A stretch of 64,000 nucleotides of DNA from Paenibacillus camelliae. GTDB lineage: Bacteria; Bacillota; Bacilli; Paenibacillales; Paenibacillaceae. The notes below the pieces were generated by a model. That model ran no database searches. It was given only the letters and a program-made list of their open reading frames with translations, and was not told where the DNA came from. The stretch is from positions 1 through 64,000 of the forward strand of contig NZ_JAMBNY010000009.1 in NCBI RefSeq assembly GCF_023715345.1, given 5' to 3'. Of this stretch, positions 35,404-44,511 are shown in pieces (the stretch's first letter is position 1; each line of letters begins with the position of its first letter). Position numbers and translations under genes: made by a program.

Positions 35404-35477
35404 CTCACCTATTTTTCTATATCAATAACTACCTTATATACTTATGGTAGCACGAATACAGCTGCTCGCCAATGGGA

Positions 35478-36068
35478 TTACCCTCGTGATACGTTCGGAT
35501 GTCCGCTAACGTAAAATCTCCATGGATAATCCTTTGCTTCACCACTATTAGGAATACCGATTCTCGGGCCAGTAGTGATCTCTGTAAATGTTTTACCTTC
35601 ACTTATCCATAGCGGACGTTCAGTGACACAATGCCCGTAATCATTCATTGTAATACCAAGCGCCTTGCACAGCTTCCCAGGACCGTTAGTCAGCTCTCGA
35701 TCTGGTTTAGATTCACCTCTTCTGCGCCTCATAAGGTCAATTCCGATAAAAGGCTCTACTCCTCGGATTAATACAGCTTGTGGTATATCGACTGTAGCGG
35801 CAACGACATTGACCAAACAATGTGTATGCATTTGATAAGTATAAATATAGCCAGCCGGACCAAACATTACCTCGGTCCGTGGAGTACGTCGATTGTTGTA
35901 GCTATGCGCCGCTTGATCCTCAGGACCAGCATATGCTTCAGTCTCAACAATATATCCCGCAGCGATTCCTTCCTGCGTCTCTTTAATTAGAAGCTTTCCG
36001 ATAAGCTGCTCAGCTACGTGTAGAGAGGACTGGCTATAAAACTCAAGCGGTAATGGATGATACTCCAT
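35478..36068 (-). CDS. 3-methyladenine DNA glycosylase (Aag/MPG family)
   Basis: 196 residues from the ATG at 36068, with GGAGGG seven bases upstream. The enzyme removes alkylated bases in base excision repair. Family features are IVETEAYAGPEDQAAHSY (about 40-57, with the catalytic glutamate), MFGPAGYIYTYQMHTHCLVN (in adjoining parts) and LTNGPGKLCKALGI (about 126-139). Its relatives in Bacillus are named YxlJ. It is probably monocistronic. Confidence 0.94.
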   Translation of the reverse strand: MEYHPLPLEFYSQSSLHVAEQLIGKLLIKETQEGIAAGYIVETEAYAGPEDQAAHSYNNRRTPRTEVMFGPAGYIYTYQMHTHCLVNVVAATVDIPQAVLIRGVEPFIGIDLMRRRRGESKPDRELTNGPGKLCKALGITMNDYGHCVTERPLWISEGKTFTEITTGPRIGIPNSGEAKDYPWRFYVSGHPNVSRG

Positions 36069-36180
36069 CTTTTCTCCCTCCATACACAAATTAGAGACAG
36101 GTACCTAAGCAACTCTGCCTCTGTTTATTATGCTCCGAACGATAGGAGTTATAAATGCGATTGCGATTTCTCTTCTACGT

Positions 36181-36498
36181 TTACTTTCTAGCTTCGAACC
36201 ATGCCACTTCGTCATACTGTTTAACGATGGCTAGCCATTGATCCGCGATAAGCTGATGGCCAGCAGCAGTAGGATGCACCCCATCATATATCCAGAAGCT
36301 TGCTTCTGCTCTTTCACATGCTTCATTAAATAACTGCTGCAACGGCACGAATATAGCTTGATATTTTTCGGCAAGCTCTCTAACAGTCTGCTGGTAGCGA
36401 GGCATGATCTCCTGCCACACGTCCCAATTCGGCTCTGTATCCTCTGTCTTATGTAAGTCTATATTCAATAATAATAATGCCTCTATTAAAATGACTGT
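36181..36498 (-). pseudogene. 5'-truncated SGNH/GDSL esterase remnant
   Basis: About 105 codons remain open (36498 to the stop at 36181). The conserved C-terminal block DGVHPTAAGHQLIADQWL with the Asp-x-x-His pair is present, and the upstream codons read VILIEALLLLNIDLHKTED, matching the middle of this esterase family. The GDS nucleophile block and the GxND block are missing, and the frame is closed by a stop 36 bases further upstream. It is therefore the tail of a decayed gene. An intact relative lies at 41487-42140. Confidence 0.75.
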
Positions 36499-36555
36499 AG
36501 CATACCGCGTAAATGAATAACAAGTGCAATGATACTAGAAACAAGTGCAATGCCG

Positions 36556-37119
36556 CTAGATTTCTCTTAACATAATTGGATGCGCAGCGGCAAGCTGTTT
36601 TAGACAACTCAAATCTCTGTCGTACATATAGCCTTCCACATTAGCCGCCCTACCTTTAAAGGTCACGAGCAGCCTTCTGCGCGCTGCACCTTCATGCGAA
36701 ATATATATCGCGTAAATTCGATCCCAATCCGTCGTTTTCCCTGATTCCTCTAGACCTTTCTCCGTAATGAAATGAGTTATATTACGAGAAGGAAATACAA
36801 TGTACAAAAGCAGTGCTATTCCTGCCTCCAGCACCGTCAGCTCCTGAATGCCGGGGTTTTCATGGATGCGAAGAACCATCCACCAGATATACAACAGAAG
36901 CGTTGCAGCAATAGCTGCCAATAACCAATAATCTAGGCGCTGGATACGTCGATTGGTATGGTGTCGAATAAGATGCAGCGTTGATGATTCCAGCATTATT
37001 CCTGATGCTTTTGCTCGAGCAATATAAAGGACGACACATTCTCTATAGATAAATAAAGCGATACAACAGGCAATACTGCAAAATACGACCCACTCCATAG
37101 AATACAGCGCCTCCTTCAA
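36556..37119 (-). CDS. membrane protein of unknown function
   Basis: 187 residues. Hydrophobic segments at about 9-28, 62-84 and 93-110 suggest three membrane helices, with a cytoplasmic or extracellular mixed alpha/beta tail (about 112-187) containing GLEESGKTTDWDRIYAIYIS. This layout, a membrane part followed by a PH-like fold, is seen in several uncharacterised Firmicute families. I do not recognise a specific one. It lies upstream of the esterase remnant and on the same strand. Confidence 0.6.
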   Translation of the reverse strand: MKEALYSMEWVVFCSIACCIALFIYRECVVLYIARAKASGIMLESSTLHLIRHHTNRRIQRLDYWLLAAIAATLLLYIWWMVLRIHENPGIQELTVLEAGIALLLYIVFPSRNITHFITEKGLEESGKTTDWDRIYAIYISHEGAARRRLLVTFKGRAANVEGYMYDRDLSCLKQLAAAHPIMLREI

Positions 37120-37268
37120 TCATTTATTTAGTAGCTAGTATTCTCACAATCTAGCTTTAACATACCTATCCCTCATAGATTAATATAATTTTGCTGCGTA
37201 CTATCATCGCTGCTTTACTATACTATATTGCTAGTTTCACTAATCTATGAATCGATTTCATAATAAAT

Positions 37269-37305
37269 AAAAAAACCAACCAAGCTCGATAGCTTGATTG
37301 GTTTT
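37269..37305 (-). terminator. terminator of the lipoprotein gene
   Basis: Arms AAACCAACCAAGCT and AGCTTGATTGGTTT with one mismatch and a four-base loop are followed on the minus strand by seven T. Confidence 0.88.
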
Positions 37306-37342
37306 CAGATTACGTATCATTCAATATTATGCCTTTAATTCA

Positions 37343-39172
37343 TTAAGGTTCTCTCGTAATTTCAAGATAGCCAGAGTTGGACCAACTGATATCGGCACCT
37401 AAAGCATTGGCCATATCACGTGCTGGAATAAACGTTATTCCGTTGCGTGCTTGCACCGGTGCTGCCCATTGTGCTTCAACACCATTTACAATAACATCGC
37501 GGCTACCTGTTTGAATCTCGATCGTTGTGTTCGTCGCATCATCATAAAGCACGATGCTGTTCTTCACTTTATCGTATGAAACCTTACCGCCGAATTCCTC
37601 GATGATTTCGCGAGCAGGAATCATCGCCAGTTTATTATTAGTCAAGTACATACCGTAATCTGACTCTTCATCAACAAAGCTCCAGTATGTTTGCTCTGTA
37701 ATATGAAGCTGATTACGCAATATATTTGAGATAAGTGCATCCTCTTCAAATAAACGAATAACTTCATAGCCTTGCAGATATGGCAGTGATTCTATACTTA
37801 CGGTGCTGAGCGTCGTTACTGGCTCTAATGCTTTAACCTCGCCATTAACATTCCACATTTGAGAATTTGTCGTAATGGTAAATCCGTCAAAGCCATACAG
37901 CTCCTGTTCTTCCTTCAGGGCTGGATCCACTCGATACTCAATGGAGAAGCCTTGCTTGCGTACATCTAAGCTCATATCAATTCCGTAGTTGAATTTAATA
38001 GAAAGAGAATCATTCAGCACTTGTTTAAGCGTATCCCCGTCCTCTTGCTCCAGCTCATTCATTGAACGCTTCAGCTCTTGCAGTGCATTGATGAGCTCTT
38101 CAACAACTTGAGCTTGGATTTCTTCAGGTGTCATTTCTGGCTCTGTGCTCTCATCGCTGTCTGTGCCTGCTTCTTCATTCTCCATGCTAATAAATTCATC
38201 GATAATGTCCTCATTCTCAAAGTCTAGCTCTTCGTAATCTTCTTCAACATAGGCATAAGGACCAGCTGCAGTATATTCATAATTGCCTGTATAGAAGCCT
38301 TGCGAGATCATCGATAGGTCTAAATTAGCGAAGCTATCCTCATGCTCAGATACAATCGTAAATATTTCGTTGAACAGCTTCTCTAGACCTTCTCTATCAT
38401 TAGCTAGTGCATTCACAAGCTTTTTGGCCCAGTTCCAAAGCTCCATGCCCTTAAGTTCGCCTTGTAGATTAAACAACGCAACTTGTTCTCCGCGAATCAT
38501 CTCTGTAGTATGCTCGACCTTAAGACGCTCGATGTTAGGCAGATGACCAATGCTATAATCGGTTACCAGCTCAGAAATTTGCTGAATAGCTGCAATCATT
38601 TCTTCGCCATAAGCTGCATATTCAGCTTCTGCGTCACCATAAAGCTCTTCATCAATATAATATTCTTCATCTGCATAAAGCTCCTCGTAGCTGAAGCCTA
38701 GCTCTGTTTCATAGTAGTGATTAGTAAGCAGGCGCTGACGCTCGCCCGTCAGATCAATAGAGAATGGTTGCTTTGCTCCATCTAGCTTAATAACCATCAG
38801 CTTATCTGTCATACGTAGATCGAAGCCGATCGCATTATGCTCACCGAAGGTTAATGTCCCTTTCATGGATGCATGCGTTTCATCCTGTACCTTATAGTGG
38901 TCAACGGCAAGCTTAATTTGTGAAAAATTACGTAGCTGAGAAAGGAGCTCTTCAGCATCCTCACCTTCTAGTTCGACTTGCTCTGCAATCTCTTCCTCAT
39001 TCAGCGCTAGCTTGAACTCAAACTCATATGTACCTTCGGCTGATTTTACCTTCGTCATATTTTTAATGACTTGATTCAAGTTCAGACCGTCTACTGCTTG
39101 ACAGCCTGCTGCAATGATCATAGATAAGATCATAAATACAGATAATACCTTTTTCAACTTCAAATTCATCAA
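37343..39172 (-). CDS. lipoprotein with C-terminal copper-amine-oxidase-like domain
   Basis: 609 residues. Signal peptide with a lipobox (IIAAGC, cysteine about 24). Residues about 30-290 resemble LppX/DUF-type lipoproteins that hold a lipid-binding cup, with a highly acidic tract (about 310-360). The C-terminal 100 residues form a copper-amine-oxidase N-terminal-like domain (MIPAREIIEEFGGKVSYD; FIPARDMANALGADISW), a wall-binding or structural module very common in Paenibacillus. No catalytic site is visible. Monocistronic: a terminator follows and 210 bp without genes precede it. Confidence 0.8.
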   Translation of the reverse strand: MMNLKLKKVLSVFMILSMIIAAGCQAVDGLNLNQVIKNMTKVKSAEGTYEFEFKLALNEEEIAEQVELEGEDAEELLSQLRNFSQIKLAVDHYKVQDETHASMKGTLTFGEHNAIGFDLRMTDKLMVIKLDGAKQPFSIDLTGERQRLLTNHYYETELGFSYEELYADEEYYIDEELYGDAEAEYAAYGEEMIAAIQQISELVTDYSIGHLPNIERLKVEHTTEMIRGEQVALFNLQGELKGMELWNWAKKLVNALANDREGLEKLFNEIFTIVSEHEDSFANLDLSMISQGFYTGNYEYTAAGPYAYVEEDYEELDFENEDIIDEFISMENEEAGTDSDESTEPEMTPEEIQAQVVEELINALQELKRSMNELEQEDGDTLKQVLNDSLSIKFNYGIDMSLDVRKQGFSIEYRVDPALKEEQELYGFDGFTITTNSQMWNVNGEVKALEPVTTLSTVSIESLPYLQGYEVIRLFEEDALISNILRNQLHITEQTYWSFVDEESDYGMYLTNNKLAMIPAREIIEEFGGKVSYDKVKNSIVLYDDATNTTIEIQTGSRDVIVNGVEAQWAAPVQARNGITFIPARDMANALGADISWSNSGYLEITREP

Positions 39173-39381
39173 TCAAGATACCTCCTTAAGATCTTAGATA
39201 ACTAGATCGATTATACCAGTATGTTACATTTCTGTATATATTATTTCGTTATTTCGGCTAGTGATCTTATATGATTAAATGTAATAATTTGTAATTATTT
39301 CGAATATAATAAATGCCATTTGTCTTAACCTGATGCTTTTTGACTAAAATAAACGCCTGCCGTCATTACGGCAGGCGCATT

Positions 39382-41094
39382 CTACATTTCTTCTGGTGCA
39401 GCAAGACCGATGAGGTACAATGCATTGCGAAGGGTGATTTGCACAGCCTTCACTAAGGCCAGCCTTGCTTGACGAACCTCATCCTGTGCATTCAGTATCG
39501 GATTATGATGATAAAATTGATTGAAGCTTTGAGCAAGATCAATCGCATATCGACTAACGATCGAAGGTTCTAGCTTATGCATAGCCAGTTCAATCTTTTC
39601 AGTAAACTGAGCCAATTGCTTGATGACCTGAATCGATGCATCATCAGTTAATGTAGCTAATCCATCATCTGTAGCAACAACTTCTTGACCAAGCTTTTGT
39701 GCTGCCTTCTTTATTACGCTGCATGCCCGTGCATGTGCATATTGAACATACGGACCTGTTTCTCCTTCAAAATTAAGGGAGTCCTCCCAGGTGAATACAA
39801 TATCTTTTATACAGCTTGAGCTTAAGTCATTAAATATGATCGCACCTACCCCCACCTCTTTAGCTACCTTATCTTTATCGTTCAGCGATGGGTTTCTTGC
39901 TTCAATAATGTCCTTCGTTTTCGCAATCGCCTGCATAAGGACATCCTCAAGCTTAATGACATTTCCTTTCCTAGTCGATAGACCCATTCCCTCTAAGCTG
40001 ACGCGACCAAATGCTACATGAAGCAAATCCCTATGCCACTCATAGCCCATTAGCTCAATAACCTTAAACCATTGCTGGAAGTGCAGATTCTGAGCATAGT
40101 CCGTTACATAGATCGCTTTTTCAAAGTTGTAAGTTGATTTTCTATAAATCGCCGCTGCAATATCACGTGTATGGTACAGTGAACTACCGTCTTTTTTTAG
40201 GATTAGAGCAGGGGGCATATGATAAGCATCTAGTCGCACAAGTGAGGCGCCCTCGTCTTTTTCAAGCAGCTGTTTATGCTCCAGCTCAGATACGACCTGC
40301 TCCATCTTATCATTATAAAAGCTTTCACCCGCATAGGAATCAAACTCGACTCCTAGTAGGTCATAGATGCGCTGGAACTCAGTAATGGAAATGTTCACAA
40401 ATTGGTGCCAGAGCTGCAAAGCCTCCTCATCTCCAGCCTCCATCCTTACAAACCATTGACGTGCTTCATCTTCAAGGGATACTTCTTGCTCAGCCTTTTC
40501 GTGGAATTTGACATACAGCTTCAATAGCTCATCTATTCCATGCTCTTCAAGGAGTTCATCATCGCCCCATAGCTTATAAGCAACGATCAGCTTGCCGAAC
40601 TGAGTTCCCCAATCTCCAAGATGATTAATTCTGATACTGCTGTAGCCTAGAAATGAAAATATACGATGCAACGAATGTCCAATGACCGTTGAGCGCAGAT
40701 GCGCAATGTGGAACGGTTTTGCAATATTAGGCGAGGAGAAATCAATAACCACTGTTTTACCTTGGCCGATATTGCGTGAGCCGTAGCTGTCAGCTTGGCC
40801 GAGGATCTGCTCTATGATTTGCTTAGCCAGTTTGCCTTTATTAAGAAAAATGTTCACATAACCCGCGACCGCCTCTACACGCTCGATCATGTCTGATGAA
40901 AGCTGCTCGGTCAATTGCTCAGCGATATGCTGAGGAGATTTCCGATACAGCTTGCTTAGCTTAAAGCACGGCAAGCATATATCGCCCATTGCCGCATGCT
41001 GAGGGTAGTCGAGTAATGCCGTAATTTCCTCTTCCCCCACTTGATCTAATAATGCTGATATGTACCTTGCGATCATCCGTTTATACATTTCCAT
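39382..41094 (-). CDS. argS: arginyl-tRNA synthetase
   Basis: 570 residues from the ATG at 41094, which has AAAAGGAG nine bases upstream; the longer open frame runs back through the T-box terminator and is not real. It charges tRNA(Arg). The HIGH motif appears as FHIAHLRST (about 128-136) and the KMSKS loop as STRKGNVI (about 376-383). The N-terminal Add1 and C-terminal DALR anticodon domains are complete. The gene is controlled by an upstream T-box with an arginine specifier. An additional argS elsewhere in the genome is possible. Confidence 0.97.
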   Translation of the reverse strand: MEMYKRMIARYISALLDQVGEEEITALLDYPQHAAMGDICLPCFKLSKLYRKSPQHIAEQLTEQLSSDMIERVEAVAGYVNIFLNKGKLAKQIIEQILGQADSYGSRNIGQGKTVVIDFSSPNIAKPFHIAHLRSTVIGHSLHRIFSFLGYSSIRINHLGDWGTQFGKLIVAYKLWGDDELLEEHGIDELLKLYVKFHEKAEQEVSLEDEARQWFVRMEAGDEEALQLWHQFVNISITEFQRIYDLLGVEFDSYAGESFYNDKMEQVVSELEHKQLLEKDEGASLVRLDAYHMPPALILKKDGSSLYHTRDIAAAIYRKSTYNFEKAIYVTDYAQNLHFQQWFKVIELMGYEWHRDLLHVAFGRVSLEGMGLSTRKGNVIKLEDVLMQAIAKTKDIIEARNPSLNDKDKVAKEVGVGAIIFNDLSSSCIKDIVFTWEDSLNFEGETGPYVQYAHARACSVIKKAAQKLGQEVVATDDGLATLTDDASIQVIKQLAQFTEKIELAMHKLEPSIVSRYAIDLAQSFNQFYHHNPILNAQDEVRQARLALVKAVQITLRNALYLIGLAAPEEM

Positions 41095-41125
41095 AGGTCG
41101 ATGCTCCTTTTTATTTAAAATAGCG

Positions 41126-41373
41126 AAGGCTCTCGTCTCATTTTTTGAGACGAGAGCCTTTAGTTCCCGTGGTACCACTCAATATACGAATCAAAATGAT
41201 TCGCCACTCTATTTGATAACGGTCCTTGACCGAATTTGCCTACTCAACTGTTCAGCAAATTATCTCCTGGGTGCGCTTCCTTGCAGTCTATTGTACTGGC
41301 TCCCACCTACCCAGCTCGCTTGAACCGTTCGACTGAAGTACTATCCCATTCATCGATATTTGATTTATTGTTT
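41126..41373 (-). ncRNA. T-box leader riboswitch of argS (Arg CGC specifier)
   Basis: On the minus strand the antiterminator T-box reads GAGTGGTACCACGGGAA (41164-41180). The long terminator stem (15 bp, 41126-41140 with 41146-41160) overlaps its downstream side. Stem I contains AGCGAGCTGGGTAGGTGGGA and GCCAGTA, and the specifier region reads GGAAGCGCACC, giving the codon CGC (41273-41275) for arginine. Uncharged tRNA(Arg) would stabilise the antiterminator and allow argS expression. Confidence 0.9.
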
Positions 41374-41379
41374 TTTACT

Positions 41380-41407
41380 ATTTTACTCATAATTTGAAAT
41401 ATTGCAA
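41380..41407 (-). promoter_or_regulatory. promoter of the argS T-box transcript
   Basis: On the minus strand TTGCAA (41402-41407) and TAAAAT (41380-41385), 16 bp apart, just upstream of the first T-box stem. Confidence 0.6.
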
Positions 41408-41416
41408 ACAAATAAT

Positions 41417-41451
41417 AAGCAGCACCTACCGTGACGAGACAGGTGCTGCTT
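41417..41451 (-). terminator. terminator of the SGNH esterase gene
   Basis: Eleven-bp stem AAGCAGCACCT (41417-41427) with AGGTGCTGCTT (41441-41451), T-rich tail on the minus strand, 35 bp after the esterase stop codon. Confidence 0.75.
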
Positions 41452-41486
41452 AGTGACACTATCTTATGTAAAATGCTGCAATGTTA

Positions 41487-42140
41487 TTAACGCTTCCACT
41501 CAAAGCCAATGTTATCCAAGAAGGCGCGAGCAAGCACCATATGTCCAGCTGCAGTTGGATGAACACGATCCCAAGCTAATGTCGCGGAGTACAGCTCTTC
41601 CAGTACTACGTTAAACGCAGCTTGTGTATCAATAAAGATCACATCATTTTCTTCAGCGATCTTCCGTACAATCGAGCCATACTGATCCATCATAGCTCGC
41701 ATGCCGTCCTGCTCATTGCTCTCAAGATAAAATGGTGTCATAAGGACAAGCCCTTTAACGGTAGGCTTCGTCTCACTTACTAATTTACGAAGTGTCGTTT
41801 CATACTCATCTGCATACACATGCCACTCTTTAATGAACGGAGTATCGAATTGGCGCCATACGTCGTTAATGCCGATCATAATAGCTAACCAGTCTGGCTG
41901 GTGATTCAGCACATCCTCTTGCCATCTTCCGTTCAAATCCCGAACGGTATTGCCGCCCAAGCCTTTATTCACAACACGTATGCCTAATTCCGGATAGACA
42001 GCCTGCAGCAGCGCGTCAACGAGTGAGACATAGCCTTTGCCTAATGCGCCAAACAGACCTTCGCCCTCTGGTCGTTTCCGTTCACAGTCTGTTATCGAAT
42101 CCCCGATAAACAATAACTTATCGCCTTTGTTTAATAACAT
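41487..42140 (-). CDS. SGNH/GDSL family esterase
   Basis: 217 residues from the ATG at 42140 (AAAGGAG nine bases upstream). The four SGNH blocks are present: FIGDSITD (about 11-18, nucleophile serine), NKGLGGNTV (about 57-65), IGINDVW (about 88-94) and DRVHPTAAGH (about 190-199) with the catalytic Asp-His pair. There is no signal peptide, so it acts in the cytoplasm. Related proteins deacetylate imported carbohydrates such as xylan or rhamnogalacturonan fragments. It lies directly downstream of the catabolic operon, but a terminator-like hairpin lies between. Confidence 0.88.
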   Translation of the reverse strand: MLLNKGDKLLFIGDSITDCERKRPEGEGLFGALGKGYVSLVDALLQAVYPELGIRVVNKGLGGNTVRDLNGRWQEDVLNHQPDWLAIMIGINDVWRQFDTPFIKEWHVYADEYETTLRKLVSETKPTVKGLVLMTPFYLESNEQDGMRAMMDQYGSIVRKIAEENDVIFIDTQAAFNVVLEELYSATLAWDRVHPTAAGHMVLARAFLDNIGFEWKR

Positions 42141-42278
42141 CGCATTCGTCTCCTTTGAACAATTAAAGTATAAAGCAGAGAAATTAGTTTCACACTTCAT
42201 TTTACAGGAATGGAGATGAATCTAGCTACCGTATTTTCATTAGATGTTGACATTGAATAGTATTCAACCATAAAGAAC

Positions 42279-42312
42279 CCCAATTATTAGACTTATCTGT
42301 CTAATAATTGGG
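42279..42312 (-). terminator. possible terminator at the end of the catabolic operon
   Basis: A perfect 14-bp stem (CCCAATTATTAGAC with its complement, 42279-42292 and 42299-42312) and a six-base loop lie 21 bp after the reductase stop. The T-tail on the minus strand is short. Confidence 0.6.
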
Positions 42313-42332
42313 AGCGAAATTCAATTGTTCTT

Positions 42333-43298
42333 TCATAGAGTAATTGTATGCTCAGCTTTTTCACCATGTAGCACCTTGATTAGCTGCTGTGCGGCAACAA
42401 TGGCCATTTTCGTTCTTGTTTGTATCGACGCACTGCCAATATGAGGTAAAGCCACAACATTAGGCAATGACAGAAGTGGATGGTCTACAGGCACTGGTTC
42501 TTGTTCAAATACATCAAGTCCAGCCCCCCAAATCCCACCTTGACTCAACACTTCATACAATGCAGCCTCATCAACTATTCCGCCACGTGCTGTATTGATT
42601 AAAATTGCGCTTTTTTTCATCAGTTTTAGCTCATCCATTCCAATCATATGCTTCGTTTCTGGAGTCAGCGGCGTCATAATACAGACGAAATCGGATGTAG
42701 CTAGTAATGTATGTAGATCAGTGTAAGTCATACGATACTGATGCTCCAGCTCTGGCTTTCTCGTTCGATTATAATATTGAATGTTCATCTGAAAGCCCTG
42801 TGCTCTTTTAACCAAAGCCTCACCAATACGTCCCATCCCTATTATACCGATCGTTGCTCCAAATATATCTTGGCCAGTTAGCAGCATAGGTGACCAAGTT
42901 TTCCATTGCCCAGCCATAACAAGCTGCTGTGATTCAACAATTCTTCTTGCTGTCGCCATCAATAGAGCAAACGTTAAATCAGCTGTCGTTTCGGTTAATA
43001 CCCCAGGAGTATTGGTCACAGTAATGCCTTTTTTATTGGCTGCGTTAATATCAATATTGTTATAGCCAACGGCCATATTGCTAATGACCTTTAGACGAGT
43101 TGTTTGCTGGAGCAGCGTAGCGTCGATCGTATCCGTGAGCATGGAATAGAGCCCATCCACTTGACGGATATGCGCTTCAAGTATGTCTCTTGGAACTGGC
43201 ACATCCTCATTCTCCCACATTAGCACGTCAGTATGCTCTAATAGCAGCTGGAGAGCCTGATCGGGTATCTTCCTCGTTACATAAATTTGTGGCTTCAT
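42333..43298 (-). CDS. D-2-hydroxyacid dehydrogenase (glyoxylate/hydroxypyruvate reductase type)
   Basis: 321 residues from the ATG at 43298 (GAGGG five bases upstream). The NAD(P)-binding GxGxxG appears as GIIGMGRIGEALVKRA (about 150-165); the catalytic Arg/Glu/His triad is in NTARGG, DVFEQEP and LPHIGSAS. Similar to GhrB-like reductases that convert hydroxypyruvate to D-glycerate or glyoxylate to glycolate. It lies just after glycerate kinase, which fits a glycerate-forming role. Last gene of the cluster. Confidence 0.88.
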   Translation of the reverse strand: MKPQIYVTRKIPDQALQLLLEHTDVLMWENEDVPVPRDILEAHIRQVDGLYSMLTDTIDATLLQQTTRLKVISNMAVGYNNIDINAANKKGITVTNTPGVLTETTADLTFALLMATARRIVESQQLVMAGQWKTWSPMLLTGQDIFGATIGIIGMGRIGEALVKRAQGFQMNIQYYNRTRKPELEHQYRMTYTDLHTLLATSDFVCIMTPLTPETKHMIGMDELKLMKKSAILINTARGGIVDEAALYEVLSQGGIWGAGLDVFEQEPVPVDHPLLSLPNVVALPHIGSASIQTRTKMAIVAAQQLIKVLHGEKAEHTITL

Positions 43299-43306
43299 TA
43301 GCACCC

Positions 43307-44452
43307 TCATCCTTTCATAGCGTTCGAATGCATAAAGGTACGAATGATTTGTTGAATTTGCCAGCGCAACAGTTCTTCACTATGATTAACGGCATCCTCC
43401 AGAGTGCATGGCTGCCGTACAATAGAAAATGCAGATAGCAAACCGAGCTGCTTCAGCTCCTCCATCGTGAGCTGAATGCTGCCACAGAGCGCAATAACAG
43501 GCTTATTATACTTTTGAGCTCGTTCACTTACCCCTGCAATCACCTTACCGCCCAGCGTTTGCTGATCCAGTTTGCCCTCTCCCGTAATAATGAGGTCTGC
43601 ATCACGAAAGGCGTTATCTGCTTGCAAGGCTTCTAATACAAATTCGATCCCTTTTTTTCGCTGCGCCTTCAAAACTGCAAGCATGGTAGCCCCAAGACCA
43701 CCTGCTGCTCCTGTCCCTGCTTGCTGCGCAAGCTGCTCGTAGCGATATTTACTAGTCAGTAGCTTTCCAAAGCTTTGCAGCCACCGATCAAGCTGTTCGA
43801 CCATTGCAGTATCTGCGCCTTTCTGTGGGCCAAAGATATAACTTGCTCCTTGAGGACCGCACAGTATATGGTCGACGTCACTTACCATGAAGAAAGTTGT
43901 CTCATCTAATAAGGGATGACGCTTACTATCATCAATTGTAGCTGCTTGTTGCAGCGATGTTACAAGTGCAGGCAGTCGTTCACCCTGCTCCGAGCGCAAA
44001 TAGATGCCTAGCGCCTCCAGCATACCAACTCCACCATCGTTAGTAGCACTGCCGCCTAGTCCTACGTAGATGTTTCGATATCCACTTTCCATAGCATGAA
44101 CAATCATCTCTCCTGTACCTCTTGTAGAGGCCTGCAACGGATTACGCTCATGAACTTCTAGTAATGGCAATCCAGATGCTTGAGCCATCTCGATAAATAC
44201 CGATTGTTCATCGATCTCACCGTAGGACGCTTCGATCGTTCTGCCTAATGGATCGGATACGCTGCACGTTAGCTTCCGGCCTTTTGTTGAATGAAGCAGT
44301 ACATCTAGCGTTCCATCACCTCCATCTGCTAATGGGAGCTTGATGCAATTCACTTGTGGATGATCCAGCTTAATTTCTGACTCAATCATTTCGCAAATGT
44401 CCATTGCGGACAATGACCCCTTAAAGGAGTCCGGAGCAATAACAATATTCAT
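43307..44452 (-). CDS. glycerate 2-kinase (GarK/GlxK family)
   Basis: 381 residues from the ATG at 44452, GGTGGTG just upstream. The family signature is clear: IAPDSFKGSLSA (about 4-15), LADGGDGT (about 44-51), GLGGSATNDGGVGM (about 122-135), and DLIITGEGKLDQQTL near the end. It phosphorylates D-glycerate, giving 2-phosphoglycerate for glycolysis. Its place after a tartronate-semialdehyde-reductase-like gene and beside a hydroxypyruvate reductase defines glycerate as the exit metabolite of the operon. Confidence 0.94.
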   Translation of the reverse strand: MNIVIAPDSFKGSLSAMDICEMIESEIKLDHPQVNCIKLPLADGGDGTLDVLLHSTKGRKLTCSVSDPLGRTIEASYGEIDEQSVFIEMAQASGLPLLEVHERNPLQASTRGTGEMIVHAMESGYRNIYVGLGGSATNDGGVGMLEALGIYLRSEQGERLPALVTSLQQAATIDDSKRHPLLDETTFFMVSDVDHILCGPQGASYIFGPQKGADTAMVEQLDRWLQSFGKLLTSKYRYEQLAQQAGTGAAGGLGATMLAVLKAQRKKGIEFVLEALQADNAFRDADLIITGEGKLDQQTLGGKVIAGVSERAQKYNKPVIALCGSIQLTMEELKQLGLLSAFSIVRQPCTLEDAVNHSEELLRWQIQQIIRTFMHSNAMKG

Positions 44453-44511
44453 ATAATCACCACCAAAGCACCAAGCGAGCAATCTCATTACTCGACGGAT
44501 CTAATGTATAT

